From NCBI GenBank assembly GCA_003140075.1, contig PLIO01000145.1:1-64000 (forward strand): a stretch of DNA of 64,000 nucleotides, in the 5' to 3' direction. The notes beneath the pieces were generated by a model. The model was not told the DNA's origin. It did not search any database and was given only the letters and a program-made list of their open reading frames with translations. The position numbers and the translations under genes were made by a program. This document shows positions 8,185-15,947 of this stretch, in pieces. Each line of letters starts with the position of its first letter. The stretch's first letter is position 1. This DNA is from Acidobacteriaceae bacterium. Lineage in GTDB: Bacteria > Acidobacteriota > Terriglobia > Terriglobales > Acidobacteriaceae.

Positions 8185-9435
8185 ATGAGCGCATCTTCGC
8201 CGACTATGCCTCAGAATCAACCCGAAGAAACGGGTCGCCCCGCATCGGGCTGGCTCTGGACCGCGTTTTCCGTCTGTGCCATCGGGGCGATTGCGCTGTT
8301 CTTCATTCCAGCGTTCATCATTCGTCCCTTCACTCACCAGACGGCACGCGGACTCCTGCTCGCGATGGCCGTGCGCCAGCGCGCTCCGCTGGGCACGCTG
8401 ATCTCAGGTATCGCTTGTTTGGCTTTATCCTTGGCACTGTGGGGGACTGTCGGCCGCTGGCGGAAAGCCCTGCTCGTGTTGACTCTGGCCGTAGTCGCTT
8501 TTTCCGCTGTCATGTCACGCCTGAATTATTTCGAATGGATGTTCCATCCCATTGCAGGTCCGCAGTTCATTGCGCAGGCCGAGAGCAAGCTCGACTCTAA
8601 CGAGATGATAATGTCCGTGCGCTTCGGCGGCGACGCCCGCGCCTATCCCATCAGCCAGATGGCCTATCATCACGTCCTCAACGATGTAGTCGGAGGCGTG
8701 CCGATCGTCGCCACGTATTGAACGCTCTGTCACACCGGTCTGGTGTGGACGCGAACGGTAAACGGAACGGCCCTGCATTTCTACCTGGCCGGTATCAACA
8801 ACCAGAACTTTCTCATGCGCGACCAGGAAACCGGAACCTGGTGGCAGCAGATCACCGGCAAGGCCATCTACGGGCCGATGCGAGGCGCAGCGCTCAAGTT
8901 GGTCCCCAGCGACGAACTCAGCTTCGGCGAATGGAGAGCCGAATTTCCCTCCGGACAAGTCCTTGCGCCCGTCGCCAAATACACGAAAGAGTACGACCCC
9001 AACTGGGAACCCGACGTCGCGAAGCTACCGGTAGTGATCAGCTTCCCAGGTACTGAACTAAAATCGCGCGACGTCGTCATTGGACTGACCATCGGCGGCT
9101 CTGCCCGTGCTTATCCATGGGAGACCCTCGCGAAGCAATCTCCCATTCTCGATCGAGTCAACGGCACGCCGCTGCTTTTTGTGCTCGGCCCCGACGGCAA
9201 ATCATTCCGCGTCTTCGTCAGCCTCATCGACGGGCACGACGCAGAATTCTTTCTCCAGACTGATGCACATTCGTGGATACTGCTCGACTCACTGACTAAC
9301 AGCCAGTGGAACTTTCAAGGCTGCGCCACCTCAGGCTTGGCGAAGGGACGATGTCTCGATCGCATTCCTGCGTTGAAGGATTACTGGTTCGACTGGCGCA
9401 ACTACCATCCTGAGACCACCATCTACAAACGCTAG
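8185..9435 (+). CDS. DUF3179 membrane protein, probable selenoprotein (in-frame UGA at codon 179)
   Basis: A 416-residue protein if UGA at 8719-8721 is read as selenocysteine. Three hydrophobic segments come first (about residues 25-50, 65-90 and 92-112), then a DUF3179 domain. The stretch before the UGA reads AYPISQMAYHHVLNDVVGG and PIVATY; after it the same frame continues TLCHTGLVW. DUF3179 proteins known to me have Cys at this place (YCxLCxTG), so the UGA replaces the first Cys of CxxC, giving U179-x-x-C182. The frame is undamaged on both sides for hundreds of codons. The hairpin beginning ten bases after the UGA has the GGUCU loop of E. coli fdhF SECIS. A nonsense mutation or a sequencing error (TGC to TGA) is the alternative. 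The domain's biochemical function is unknown; the pair suggests redox or metal chemistry. Start ATG 8185 is chosen over an upstream TTG; no strong ribosome site is seen. Confidence 0.75.
8719..8753 (+). promoter_or_regulatory. UGA codon plus candidate bacterial SECIS hairpin
   Basis: After UGA (8719-8721) come 15 bases, then the loop GGUCU (8737-8741) on a perfect 6-bp stem CACACC/GGUGUG (8731-8736 with 8742-8747), extended by U8730-G8748. A lower 3-bp stem CGC/GCG (8723-8725 with 8751-8753) is possible across a small internal loop. The loop sequence equals that of the E. coli fdhF element, where 18 bases separate UGA and GGU. Part of the sequence is also fixed by the protein motif (CxTG), so chance is not excluded. 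Confidence 0.62.
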
Positions 9436-9500
9436 GATAGCGACGAAACCTATGGCGGTTGCGTGCTAAACTTTCGCCTCAATCGATCTCAGGGGGCTTC

Positions 9501-12341
9501 ATGTTCCGACTCATCATGGTGTGGATGTCTTCGCTTGCGTTGTTGACCGTCACCGCAATTGCGCAAAGTCCCGACATTGCAGAGCCCGGTTCTATTCAGG
9601 CAATCGCGGCAGCTACGACCGATCCGCACTTTGTTTCCCCTTGGGTTTCCTATGTTCCGCAATCGAATAGCGTTCCGTCGCCGGAGAAGTTTCTGGGACG
9701 GATCATGGGAGCTCCCGGAGAATTGTTGGGGACGGAAAAGACATACGCCTATGCCCGCGCCTTGGCTGCCACGAGCCCGCGAGTTCGCGCGTTTACGATT
9801 GGGCGCAGTGAAGAAGGACGCGAAATCTTCATGCTCGCGATCGCGAATGAGGCCGGCATCCGCGATCTTGATCGTCTGAAAGCGGCCACTGCGGCGTTGG
9901 CGGATCCGCGGCGCACCGACCGGGCAGCAGCCGACAATCTCATCCTAACCGCCCGCCCTATTTATTACTTCAACGCCGCGCTCCATTCCGATGAGACGGG
10001 ATCATCCGAAGCGATGCTGGAACTCGCATACCGCTTGGCGGTGTCGGAGCAGCCCATGATCCGGCGGATTCGTGAGCAAGTGGTCGTGCTGATCAATCCC
10101 ATTTCCAACCCCGATGGCCGCGACAAGATGGTCGATTGGTTCTATCGATACCTGAAGGGCAAGACCGACCGCAACACGCTACCACGCCAGTCGCCGCCGT
10201 ATTGGTCAAAATACACCTTCGTCGACATCAACCGCGATACGCATCAGCAGACGCACGAGACGACGAAGGCGGTGCACCGCATGTTTTATGAGTGGCACCC
10301 CACAGTCGTCCACGACCTGCATGAGGGCACGCCGCTGATGATGACCTGGAATGGCACTGGTCCCTACAACCCCAACATTGACCCCATTACCTACACCGAG
10401 TTTCTTGAACTCAGCTTTCAGGAAGTGGAGGCGATGACTGCGATGGGGATGCCTGGGGTGTCGACATGGAATTTCGGCGAGGCGTTTGCTCATCTGTATC
10501 TCGATTCAGTAGCGATGAATCACAACAGCATCGGGCGTGGTTACGAGACATTTGGCAACGGCAGCGCGGAAACTGAGGAGCGCGCGGTTTCGCAATCTTC
10601 GGCAACGATGGAGTGGTACCGTCCTCTGCCTGCGCCACGGGAGGTGACATGGTCCGCCCGCGACAATCTCAACTACCAGGAGACGGGCGCGCTTGCAGCG
10701 CTGGACGAAACCGCGAGTCAATCCAAGGAAATGCTGCACAACTTCTACAAAAAGGGATGGGATTCCTGGCAGAAGGGCCTGACGCAACCGCCGTTTGCGT
10801 TTCTGATTCCAGAAAATCAGGGAGATCCGGCGCGAGTGGCACAGATGATAGGACGGCTCATGGGCCAGCAAATCGAAGTGGCGCGGGCGCAGAGCCCAAT
10901 TCAGCTCAAGGAAGGAAGCTTTCCCGCTGGAACATACGTGGTTCGCCTGGATCAGCCCTACCGCAACTATGCGGTCGATTTGCTGACGCCGCAACGTTAT
11001 CCGAAGGATGGAGAAGCGCCGTATGATGACGTCTCCTGGGAACTGCCCGCACACTACCATTTGCAGGCGATCTCTACCGCAGACGCGTCTATCCGCGATG
11101 CTGCTGTGACCCGGCTAATCGATCCGCCGCATGCTGTAGGACACATCAGCGGTACTGGAACGATTTATCTGCTAAAGGACACAGGACAGGAATCGTTTCT
11201 TGCCGCTCGTTATCGTCTGGCAAGTTTTGAAATTCAAATTGCGGAGCATGCGTTCGAGGAAGGCGGCGAAAGATACCCTGCTGGATCGTGGATCCTTACC
11301 GATCAACCCGGATTGCGCGACGCCATTCTCTCAACTGCAACGGAGCTGGGCCTCGACTTCACGCAGGTTTCCAATCAGCCCGAGGTGCCGCATCACAGCG
11401 CGAAAGCGCCGCGCATTGGCCTATGGGTGCCATGGGCCGATACCGACTCGATCGGTTGGATTCGTTACTCGCTCGATCAGCGCAAAGTGCCTTACACGTA
11501 TTTGCGTGACGAAGACATTCGCGCGGGGAGTCTGCCTGCGCGCGTCGACGTTTTGCTTTATGGACATGTCGATCTGGAACTGGCGGAGCAGATTGAGGGT
11601 CTGCCGAAAACCTGGTCGCCTATGGCTTTTAAGAAGACCGCGCTGACGCCAAGTTTTGGCACTCCCGCGGAATCCGATGACATCACGGGGGGAATCGGCT
11701 ACGAGGGGCTGGCACAGATTCAACATTTCATCGACGACGGCGGGTTGATGGTAACGCTCGGCAGCGGGAGCATGCTGGCGCTGGAAGGGGGACTGGTGCG
11801 CTTTGTGCGCCGGTCTTCGGGAGGGGTTCCGCGCAGTACAGCGGGAGGCGGGAGTGCTTCGTCCGCCGCGTCACAACACGCAGCGACGCGGACACCCGGA
11901 GCCCACGTGCGAGTCACGTTCGACCGCGGTGACCATCCAATCGCGTACGGGTATCCCGCGCACACCTACGTCTTCCGGCAGAACTTTCCGCTGTATGACG
12001 TCCCGCGCCGCTGGCTGCGGATGGCCTATTGCACCACGTGCCTCGACGGTCCGGAAGACCGCAGCGGTGTGGTGATGGAGTGGGGCGATGCCGACGGGAA
12101 GCCTTTCGTCGAAAGTGGGCAGGCATGGGGAGAAGAAAATCTTATCGGACGGCCGGCAATCTTGGACATGCCCGTGGGCAAAGGGCACGTCGTATCTTTC
12201 AACTTCAATCCGATGCATCGCGACTTGAACCGGGGTGACCAGCGTTTGCTTTGGAATGCGCTTCTCAACTGGCAGACGATCATCGCAGGGCAGCCGAAGC
12301 CTGCGCGAGCGCCTGGGCCCGCGCCTGAGCCCGAGGAGTGA
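9501..12341 (+). CDS. Secreted M14 family zinc carboxypeptidase-like protein
   Basis: A 946-residue protein with a signal peptide (MFRLIMVWMSSLALLTVTAIAQ). The M14 metallopeptidase domain spans roughly residues 60-400. LHSDETGSSEA supplies the HxxE zinc ligands (H162, E165), and VHDLHEG near 271-274 supplies the third-ligand region. DINRDTHQQTHETTKAV fits the N-R substrate-binding segment. The long C-terminal half (VGLWVPWADTDSIGW, DGGLMVTLGSG and similar) looks like the glutamine-amidotransferase-like fold often attached to such M14 proteins. It would act in the periplasm or outside, removing C-terminal residues of peptides. The start is set by AGGGGGC eight bases before ATG 9501. The upstream DUF3179 gene ends 65 bases before. 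Confidence 0.85.
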   Translation: MFRLIMVWMSSLALLTVTAIAQSPDIAEPGSIQAIAAATTDPHFVSPWVSYVPQSNSVPSPEKFLGRIMGAPGELLGTEKTYAYARALAATSPRVRAFTIGRSEEGREIFMLAIANEAGIRDLDRLKAATAALADPRRTDRAAADNLILTARPIYYFNAALHSDETGSSEAMLELAYRLAVSEQPMIRRIREQVVVLINPISNPDGRDKMVDWFYRYLKGKTDRNTLPRQSPPYWSKYTFVDINRDTHQQTHETTKAVHRMFYEWHPTVVHDLHEGTPLMMTWNGTGPYNPNIDPITYTEFLELSFQEVEAMTAMGMPGVSTWNFGEAFAHLYLDSVAMNHNSIGRGYETFGNGSAETEERAVSQSSATMEWYRPLPAPREVTWSARDNLNYQETGALAALDETASQSKEMLHNFYKKGWDSWQKGLTQPPFAFLIPENQGDPARVAQMIGRLMGQQIEVARAQSPIQLKEGSFPAGTYVVRLDQPYRNYAVDLLTPQRYPKDGEAPYDDVSWELPAHYHLQAISTADASIRDAAVTRLIDPPHAVGHISGTGTIYLLKDTGQESFLAARYRLASFEIQIAEHAFEEGGERYPAGSWILTDQPGLRDAILSTATELGLDFTQVSNQPEVPHHSAKAPRIGLWVPWADTDSIGWIRYSLDQRKVPYTYLRDEDIRAGSLPARVDVLLYGHVDLELAEQIEGLPKTWSPMAFKKTALTPSFGTPAESDDITGGIGYEGLAQIQHFIDDGGLMVTLGSGSMLALEGGLVRFVRRSSGGVPRSTAGGGSASSAASQHAATRTPGAHVRVTFDRGDHPIAYGYPAHTYVFRQNFPLYDVPRRWLRMAYCTTCLDGPEDRSGVVMEWGDADGKPFVESGQAWGEENLIGRPAILDMPVGKGHVVSFNFNPMHRDLNRGDQRLLWNALLNWQTIIAGQPKPARAPGPAPEPEE

Positions 12342-12479
12342 AGACGCACGCCGTCATAATTACAATTGATGATCGGAGAGGAGCGTTGCGAGCCTGAAAA
12401 AAGCTAGGCAGATTCCTCACCAAGGAACGGTTCGGAATGACTAGCGGTAGTGACAAGAACAATGAGGGAGGATTCATTC

Positions 12480-13091
12480 GTGTCGGAAATTCATGCCATC
12501 TTTTGGGATGTGGGAGGAGTGCTGCTCACCAACGCCTGGGATCGAACCGAGCGCACGGCTGCGCTCGAACACTTTCGTCTGGATGAAGAGGAGTTTCACT
12601 CACGGCACGAGATGGTGGTCTCGTCGTTTGAGCGGGGAAAGATCACGCTTGACGAATATCTCGATCGCACCGTGTTTTATCGCAACCGTCCCTTCACCCG
12701 CGATGCTTTCCGGAATTACATGTACTCGTTGTCGCAGCCGATGCCGGAGGTTCTCGTCTTCGCGCGCGCTCTCGCCGATTCCGGCAAGTACTTCATGAGC
12801 ACGATTAACAACGAGTCCCGCGAGCTGAACTTGCACCGCATCGAGAAGTACGGGTTGCGAGGAATCTTCCGGCTGTTTGTGAGCTCGTGTTTCGTGGGAC
12901 TGCGCAAGCCGGAGAGCGGCATTTATCGGTTAGCCATTGAGACTACGCAGGTGAATCCGGAAGAGTGTTGCTTCATCGACGACCGGGCGCTGAATCTGGA
13001 ATGCGCCGCAAAGCTGGGCATGCGGACAATTCAGATGCAGACGCTGGAGCAGTTGCGGGAGGAACTGGGGAAGCTGGGAGTGAAGCAGTGA
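12480..13091 (+). CDS. HAD-superfamily hydrolase, subfamily IA
   Basis: A 203-residue cytosolic protein. Motif I is IFWDVGGVLLTN; the nucleophile Asp is present, but the usual second Asp (DxD) is Gly, as in the YihX/epoxide-hydrolase-N-like branch of the family. Motif II is in MSTINNES, motif III the Lys of LRKPESGIY, and motif IV the acid pair in CFIDDRALN. Substrate is likely a small phosphorylated compound, but cannot be named. I chose GTG 12480 because GAGGGAGG precedes it at the right distance; ATG 12462 in the same frame is an alternative. A heptamer repeat array begins right after the stop. Confidence 0.85.
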   Translation: MSEIHAIFWDVGGVLLTNAWDRTERTAALEHFRLDEEEFHSRHEMVVSSFERGKITLDEYLDRTVFYRNRPFTRDAFRNYMYSLSQPMPEVLVFARALADSGKYFMSTINNESRELNLHRIEKYGLRGIFRLFVSSCFVGLRKPESGIYRLAIETTQVNPEECCFIDDRALNLECAAKLGMRTIQMQTLEQLREELGKLGVKQ

Positions 13092-13092
13092 T

Positions 13093-13127
13093 CAGTGGTC
13101 AGTGGTCAGTGGTCAGTGGTCAGTGGT
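13093..13127. repeat. Tandem heptamer array CAGTGGT, five units
   Basis: Five perfect copies of CAGTGGT, starting two bases after the HAD gene's stop. An imperfect inverted copy (ACCGACCACTGGCCACT, about 13142-13158) lies just downstream, so the whole can fold back on itself. Similar period and placement as the array at 964-1017. Confidence 0.9.
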
Positions 13128-13156
13128 CGATCTCGCTGGCCACCGACCACTGGCCA

Positions 13157-14257
13157 CTAGCTTCCTCGCAGCTGCGGCTTGGTCAGCGGAATCACCGGTT
13201 TCGGGACGTCTGATTCCGCACCCGAAAGCGTCAGGTCGCTGGACCAGCATTCCGAGACCAGCTTCCAATCTCCTCCGCTCTGCTTGGCAAAAACCCAGAG
13301 ATACTTGCCGCGCTCTTCGCGGCGTTTGCCCGCGGTTCCCGGAACCAGTGCGCTGTAGCGTCCTACTTCGTGCGCCAGATCGCCGACAACTTCCACGCGG
13401 ATAGGCTCGACCGAGACTTCTCCGAGGCCGGATTCGAGCGCGGAGAAGAAGAACTCGCGCACTGCGGCGGCGCCGCGAAGCAGCGGAAGATTGGAGCGCA
13501 GCACGAGCGCGTCGGGGGCATAGAGTTCGACCAATTCATCGAGTTGGCGGGTATTGCAGGCCAGAACCCATTCCTGCGTCAGACGACGAACCGCTGCCTC
13601 GCTACGGCTCATGGGTTCGCCCTTGGCAGCGGCCGCAACCCGCATCCGGTCGGCTTCTCGCGCACTCTCGGGAGCATTGGCTCGAGGCGCTTCCGTCGCG
13701 GCGTCGTGTCCACCCTGAAAATAGTGGTGGTAATGGTGGTGGTAGTGGTGTGCAACTGCGGAAGCGCCCGCTGGTGGGTGAACCTCCTGCGCGGGATCTG
13801 GCGCAGGAGCTGGAATCTGAGCCAGCTCTTTGGCGAAATCCGGCAACTCGAGAGCGGTAGACTCGATATGAGGTGACTCGACGGAAGGCGATTCAGGCGC
13901 CGCAGTTTGATCGGGTGCCGCTTCTATGAGAAGCCCACACATGCCGCAGAACTTATTGCCTTGGCGATTGTGATGTCCACAGACACGGCAGGCGGTGGAC
14001 GCGCTGACGAGAGTTTGGGGCGCGGCATCTTCCGCGGCCGTTTCGGAATCAGCTTCCATGGTGAGGCGCTGCATAGCCTGCAGAGCTGCAGCAATGGCCT
14101 CCTGATTCGGTTTTGGCCGCCGCATTTCCGGATACAAACGCTGATAGATTTCGCCCAGGGCAGGATTGTGGGGACCGATAGGCGGCGCGTCTTCAGAATC
14201 CTCCGCCGGAATGGCGCCGGATGGTTTGGCGAGTTTCTTGTCTCTGTCTTTGTCCAC
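13157..14257 (-). CDS. Zinc-ribbon protein with C-terminal SnoaL/NTF2-like domain
   Basis: A 366-residue protein of unknown role. A zinc ribbon (CRVCGHH then FCGMCG, near residues 90-110) is followed by a Pro/Ala-rich linker holding a His/Tyr tract, HHYHHHYHHYF. The C-terminal 150 residues look like an NTF2/SnoaL (DUF4440-like) domain: LTQEWVLACNTRQLDELVELY, APDALVLRSN, LLRGAAAVREFF, and a final WKLVSECWSS strand. NTF2-like domains bind small ligands or act as scaffolds; no catalytic residues can be claimed. The N-terminal charged region and the ribbon suggest a cytosolic protein. Its 3' end is at the edge of the heptamer repeat region shared with the convergent HAD gene. Confidence 0.75.
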   Translation of the reverse strand: MDKDRDKKLAKPSGAIPAEDSEDAPPIGPHNPALGEIYQRLYPEMRRPKPNQEAIAAALQAMQRLTMEADSETAAEDAAPQTLVSASTACRVCGHHNRQGNKFCGMCGLLIEAAPDQTAAPESPSVESPHIESTALELPDFAKELAQIPAPAPDPAQEVHPPAGASAVAHHYHHHYHHYFQGGHDAATEAPRANAPESAREADRMRVAAAAKGEPMSRSEAAVRRLTQEWVLACNTRQLDELVELYAPDALVLRSNLPLLRGAAAVREFFFSALESGLGEVSVEPIRVEVVGDLAHEVGRYSALVPGTAGKRREERGKYLWVFAKQSGGDWKLVSECWSSDLTLSGAESDVPKPVIPLTKPQLRGS

Positions 14258-14333
14258 GATTCAGACCAGTTGCCGACGGGATGGAGATTGAGCTTCCTTC
14301 CGGTCCAACTATTCTAGCCCAAGCCGGCGCATC

Positions 14334-14771
14334 CTAACGCCGGGAAAACTCGACCTTTCCTTCGGATTCGGTCGGAACGCCGTTGCAGGTCGCGGGTCGA
14401 TACCGCCAGGCGCGAACAGTCTGCAGAACGTTGCGGTCGCCCACGGGTCCGACGCTCTGTAGAATGAGCGGGCTATGAACGCGGCCGTCGGACCCGATGA
14501 TGAAGCTGACTTTTACCTTCACACCCGCAGTCACGGGAACCAACAAGGGATCTGGTGTGGTGAGAGCCTCGGGTGGCTGAGTATCTTCGCAGCGCGCACG
14601 CGCACTCACGTGCGGCACATCGCTGAATTCGGAGGCGCGCTTGGGAGTCTTCCAGACTTGCCGCTCGCGCTCCGTCAAGGCCGCCTGGCGCAGCCGCGGA
14701 GCGGCAGCCTGCACAGAAGCAGTAGCGGGAACTGCGCAAAGTAACAAGCAAGGCCAGAGCCGACGAAGCAT
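14334..14771 (-). CDS. TonB C-terminal domain periplasmic protein
   Basis: A 145-residue protein with a signal sequence (MLRRLWPCLLLCAVPATASVQA) and a TonB C-terminal-like domain: VKVSFIIGSDGRVHSPLILQS, VLQTVRAWRYRPATCNGVP and a closing VEFSRR strand. It lacks the Pro-rich spacer and the long N-terminal anchor of true TonB, so it may not energise receptors. Such short, secreted TonB_C proteins are common in acidobacteria. ATG 14771 has GGGAGGG ten bases upstream; ATG 14807 is a possible longer start but would hide the signal peptide. Confidence 0.78.
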   Translation of the reverse strand: MLRRLWPCLLLCAVPATASVQAAAPRLRQAALTERERQVWKTPKRASEFSDVPHVSARARCEDTQPPEALTTPDPLLVPVTAGVKVKVSFIIGSDGRVHSPLILQSVGPVGDRNVLQTVRAWRYRPATCNGVPTESEGKVEFSRR

Positions 14772-14992
14772 GTGATGGAAACCCTCCCTTTCAAGCGGGG
14801 GCGATGCCATGAGATGTTTATCGGCAAATGTGGGGCCAGACACATGATTACATACGTGTTTTGTTATCAGTCACTTACGCTGAATCTTCGACGGCAGTCG
14901 ATGGTCAATAGGAAGGCAATTGCACATGTCGTGCCCTCAGGATCGACGATGTGGCTGGATATTGCTGGGCGGTGCACGTTGATTCGTACGGG

Positions 14993-15856
14993 TTATCGAT
15001 TGGAGGTTTTCAAGGTGAGGAGCGTGATCTCGGGCGGACAATTCAAGCGCGCCGGAAAGCCGACGGTTCCCAAGCCTGCGTTGGTGTAGAGAGGCAGCGG
15101 ACCGACCTGATAGGCTCCCAGCACATATTTCTTGGCCATAGGGGGCAGGTAAAGCGGGGGCAGCAGGGGGATTCTAACCTGGCCTCCATGAGAATGTCCC
15201 GAAAGTTGCAGATCAATGGGAAATCGTGAGGCTACATCGGCGAAATCTGGTTCGTGCGCCAGCAGGACGACGGCCTCGCCGGAGGGAACGCTGCGCAGCG
15301 TCTTCGGCAGATCAGCAGTGTGGCTGAGAACATCATTCACACCCGCGAGCCAGAAACGTGCGCCATCGCGCTCAATGGCTTCGGACTCGTTTGCCAAGAC
15401 TTGGATGTTTTCGGCGCGGAGGGCTCGAGTCACATGCCGCGGATCGGTGCTGCAATCGTGGTTGCCCAGGATGGCCCAGAGGCCGTAAGGCGCGGACATC
15501 TGGCTCAGGAGGCGAGCGCATGGTTCGGCGGCGAACGCTGCTTTCCGCTCGTCTCCAACCAAGGGGGCCGAAACAAAGTCTCCGGTGAGCACGATCAGGT
15601 CGGGACGAAGGCCGCCGACCATAGTGATCGCGGCATGCAGGGGATGAACCGAAAAATAGGGATCGTAATGGAAATCGCTGAGCAGAGCGATCGTGAAACC
15701 ATCCAGCCGCTCCGGCCAACGTGGCAGAAAAAAATCCTTGCGCACAATGCGCGGACGATTCGGTTCGAGCAAGATTGAGTCACCAGCCAGCGCAATGGCT
15801 CCAACGGCAGCCGCGCGGAGAAGAAACTGGCGTCTTGTGGTGGGGATTGAGGACAA
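14993..15856 (-). CDS. Tat-exported metallophosphoesterase, YaeI-like
   Basis: A 287-residue protein. The N-terminus TTRRQFLLRAAAVGAIALA has the twin-arginine pattern, so it is probably exported folded. The calcineurin-like metal-binding series is complete: LLSDFHYDP, LTGDFVSAP, LGNHDCST, LLAHEPDF and SGHSHGGQ. Relatives such as YaeI act on phosphodiester bonds; the true substrate is unknown. It is 91 bases downstream of the large TonB receptor gene on the same strand and could be read from the same transcript. Confidence 0.87.
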   Translation of the reverse strand: MSSIPTTRRQFLLRAAAVGAIALAGDSILLEPNRPRIVRKDFFLPRWPERLDGFTIALLSDFHYDPYFSVHPLHAAITMVGGLRPDLIVLTGDFVSAPLVGDERKAAFAAEPCARLLSQMSAPYGLWAILGNHDCSTDPRHVTRALRAENIQVLANESEAIERDGARFWLAGVNDVLSHTADLPKTLRSVPSGEAVVLLAHEPDFADVASRFPIDLQLSGHSHGGQVRIPLLPPLYLPPMAKKYVLGAYQVGPLPLYTNAGLGTVGFPARLNCPPEITLLTLKTSNR

Positions 15857-15947
15857 ACGAAACGACTCTGCGGGCAGTCAAGGCATAAGCATCCGCATCT
15901 CCAGAATAACCGAAGGGAGGATTCAGTGCATGCCGGCGCTTATAGGA

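Noticed and set aside
8719-8721. DUF3179 gene as a pseudogene with a nonsense codon
   Set aside because: Kept as the alternative, but disfavoured: the only lesion is a UGA at a conserved Cys, the frame is intact on both sides and a SECIS-like hairpin follows directly.
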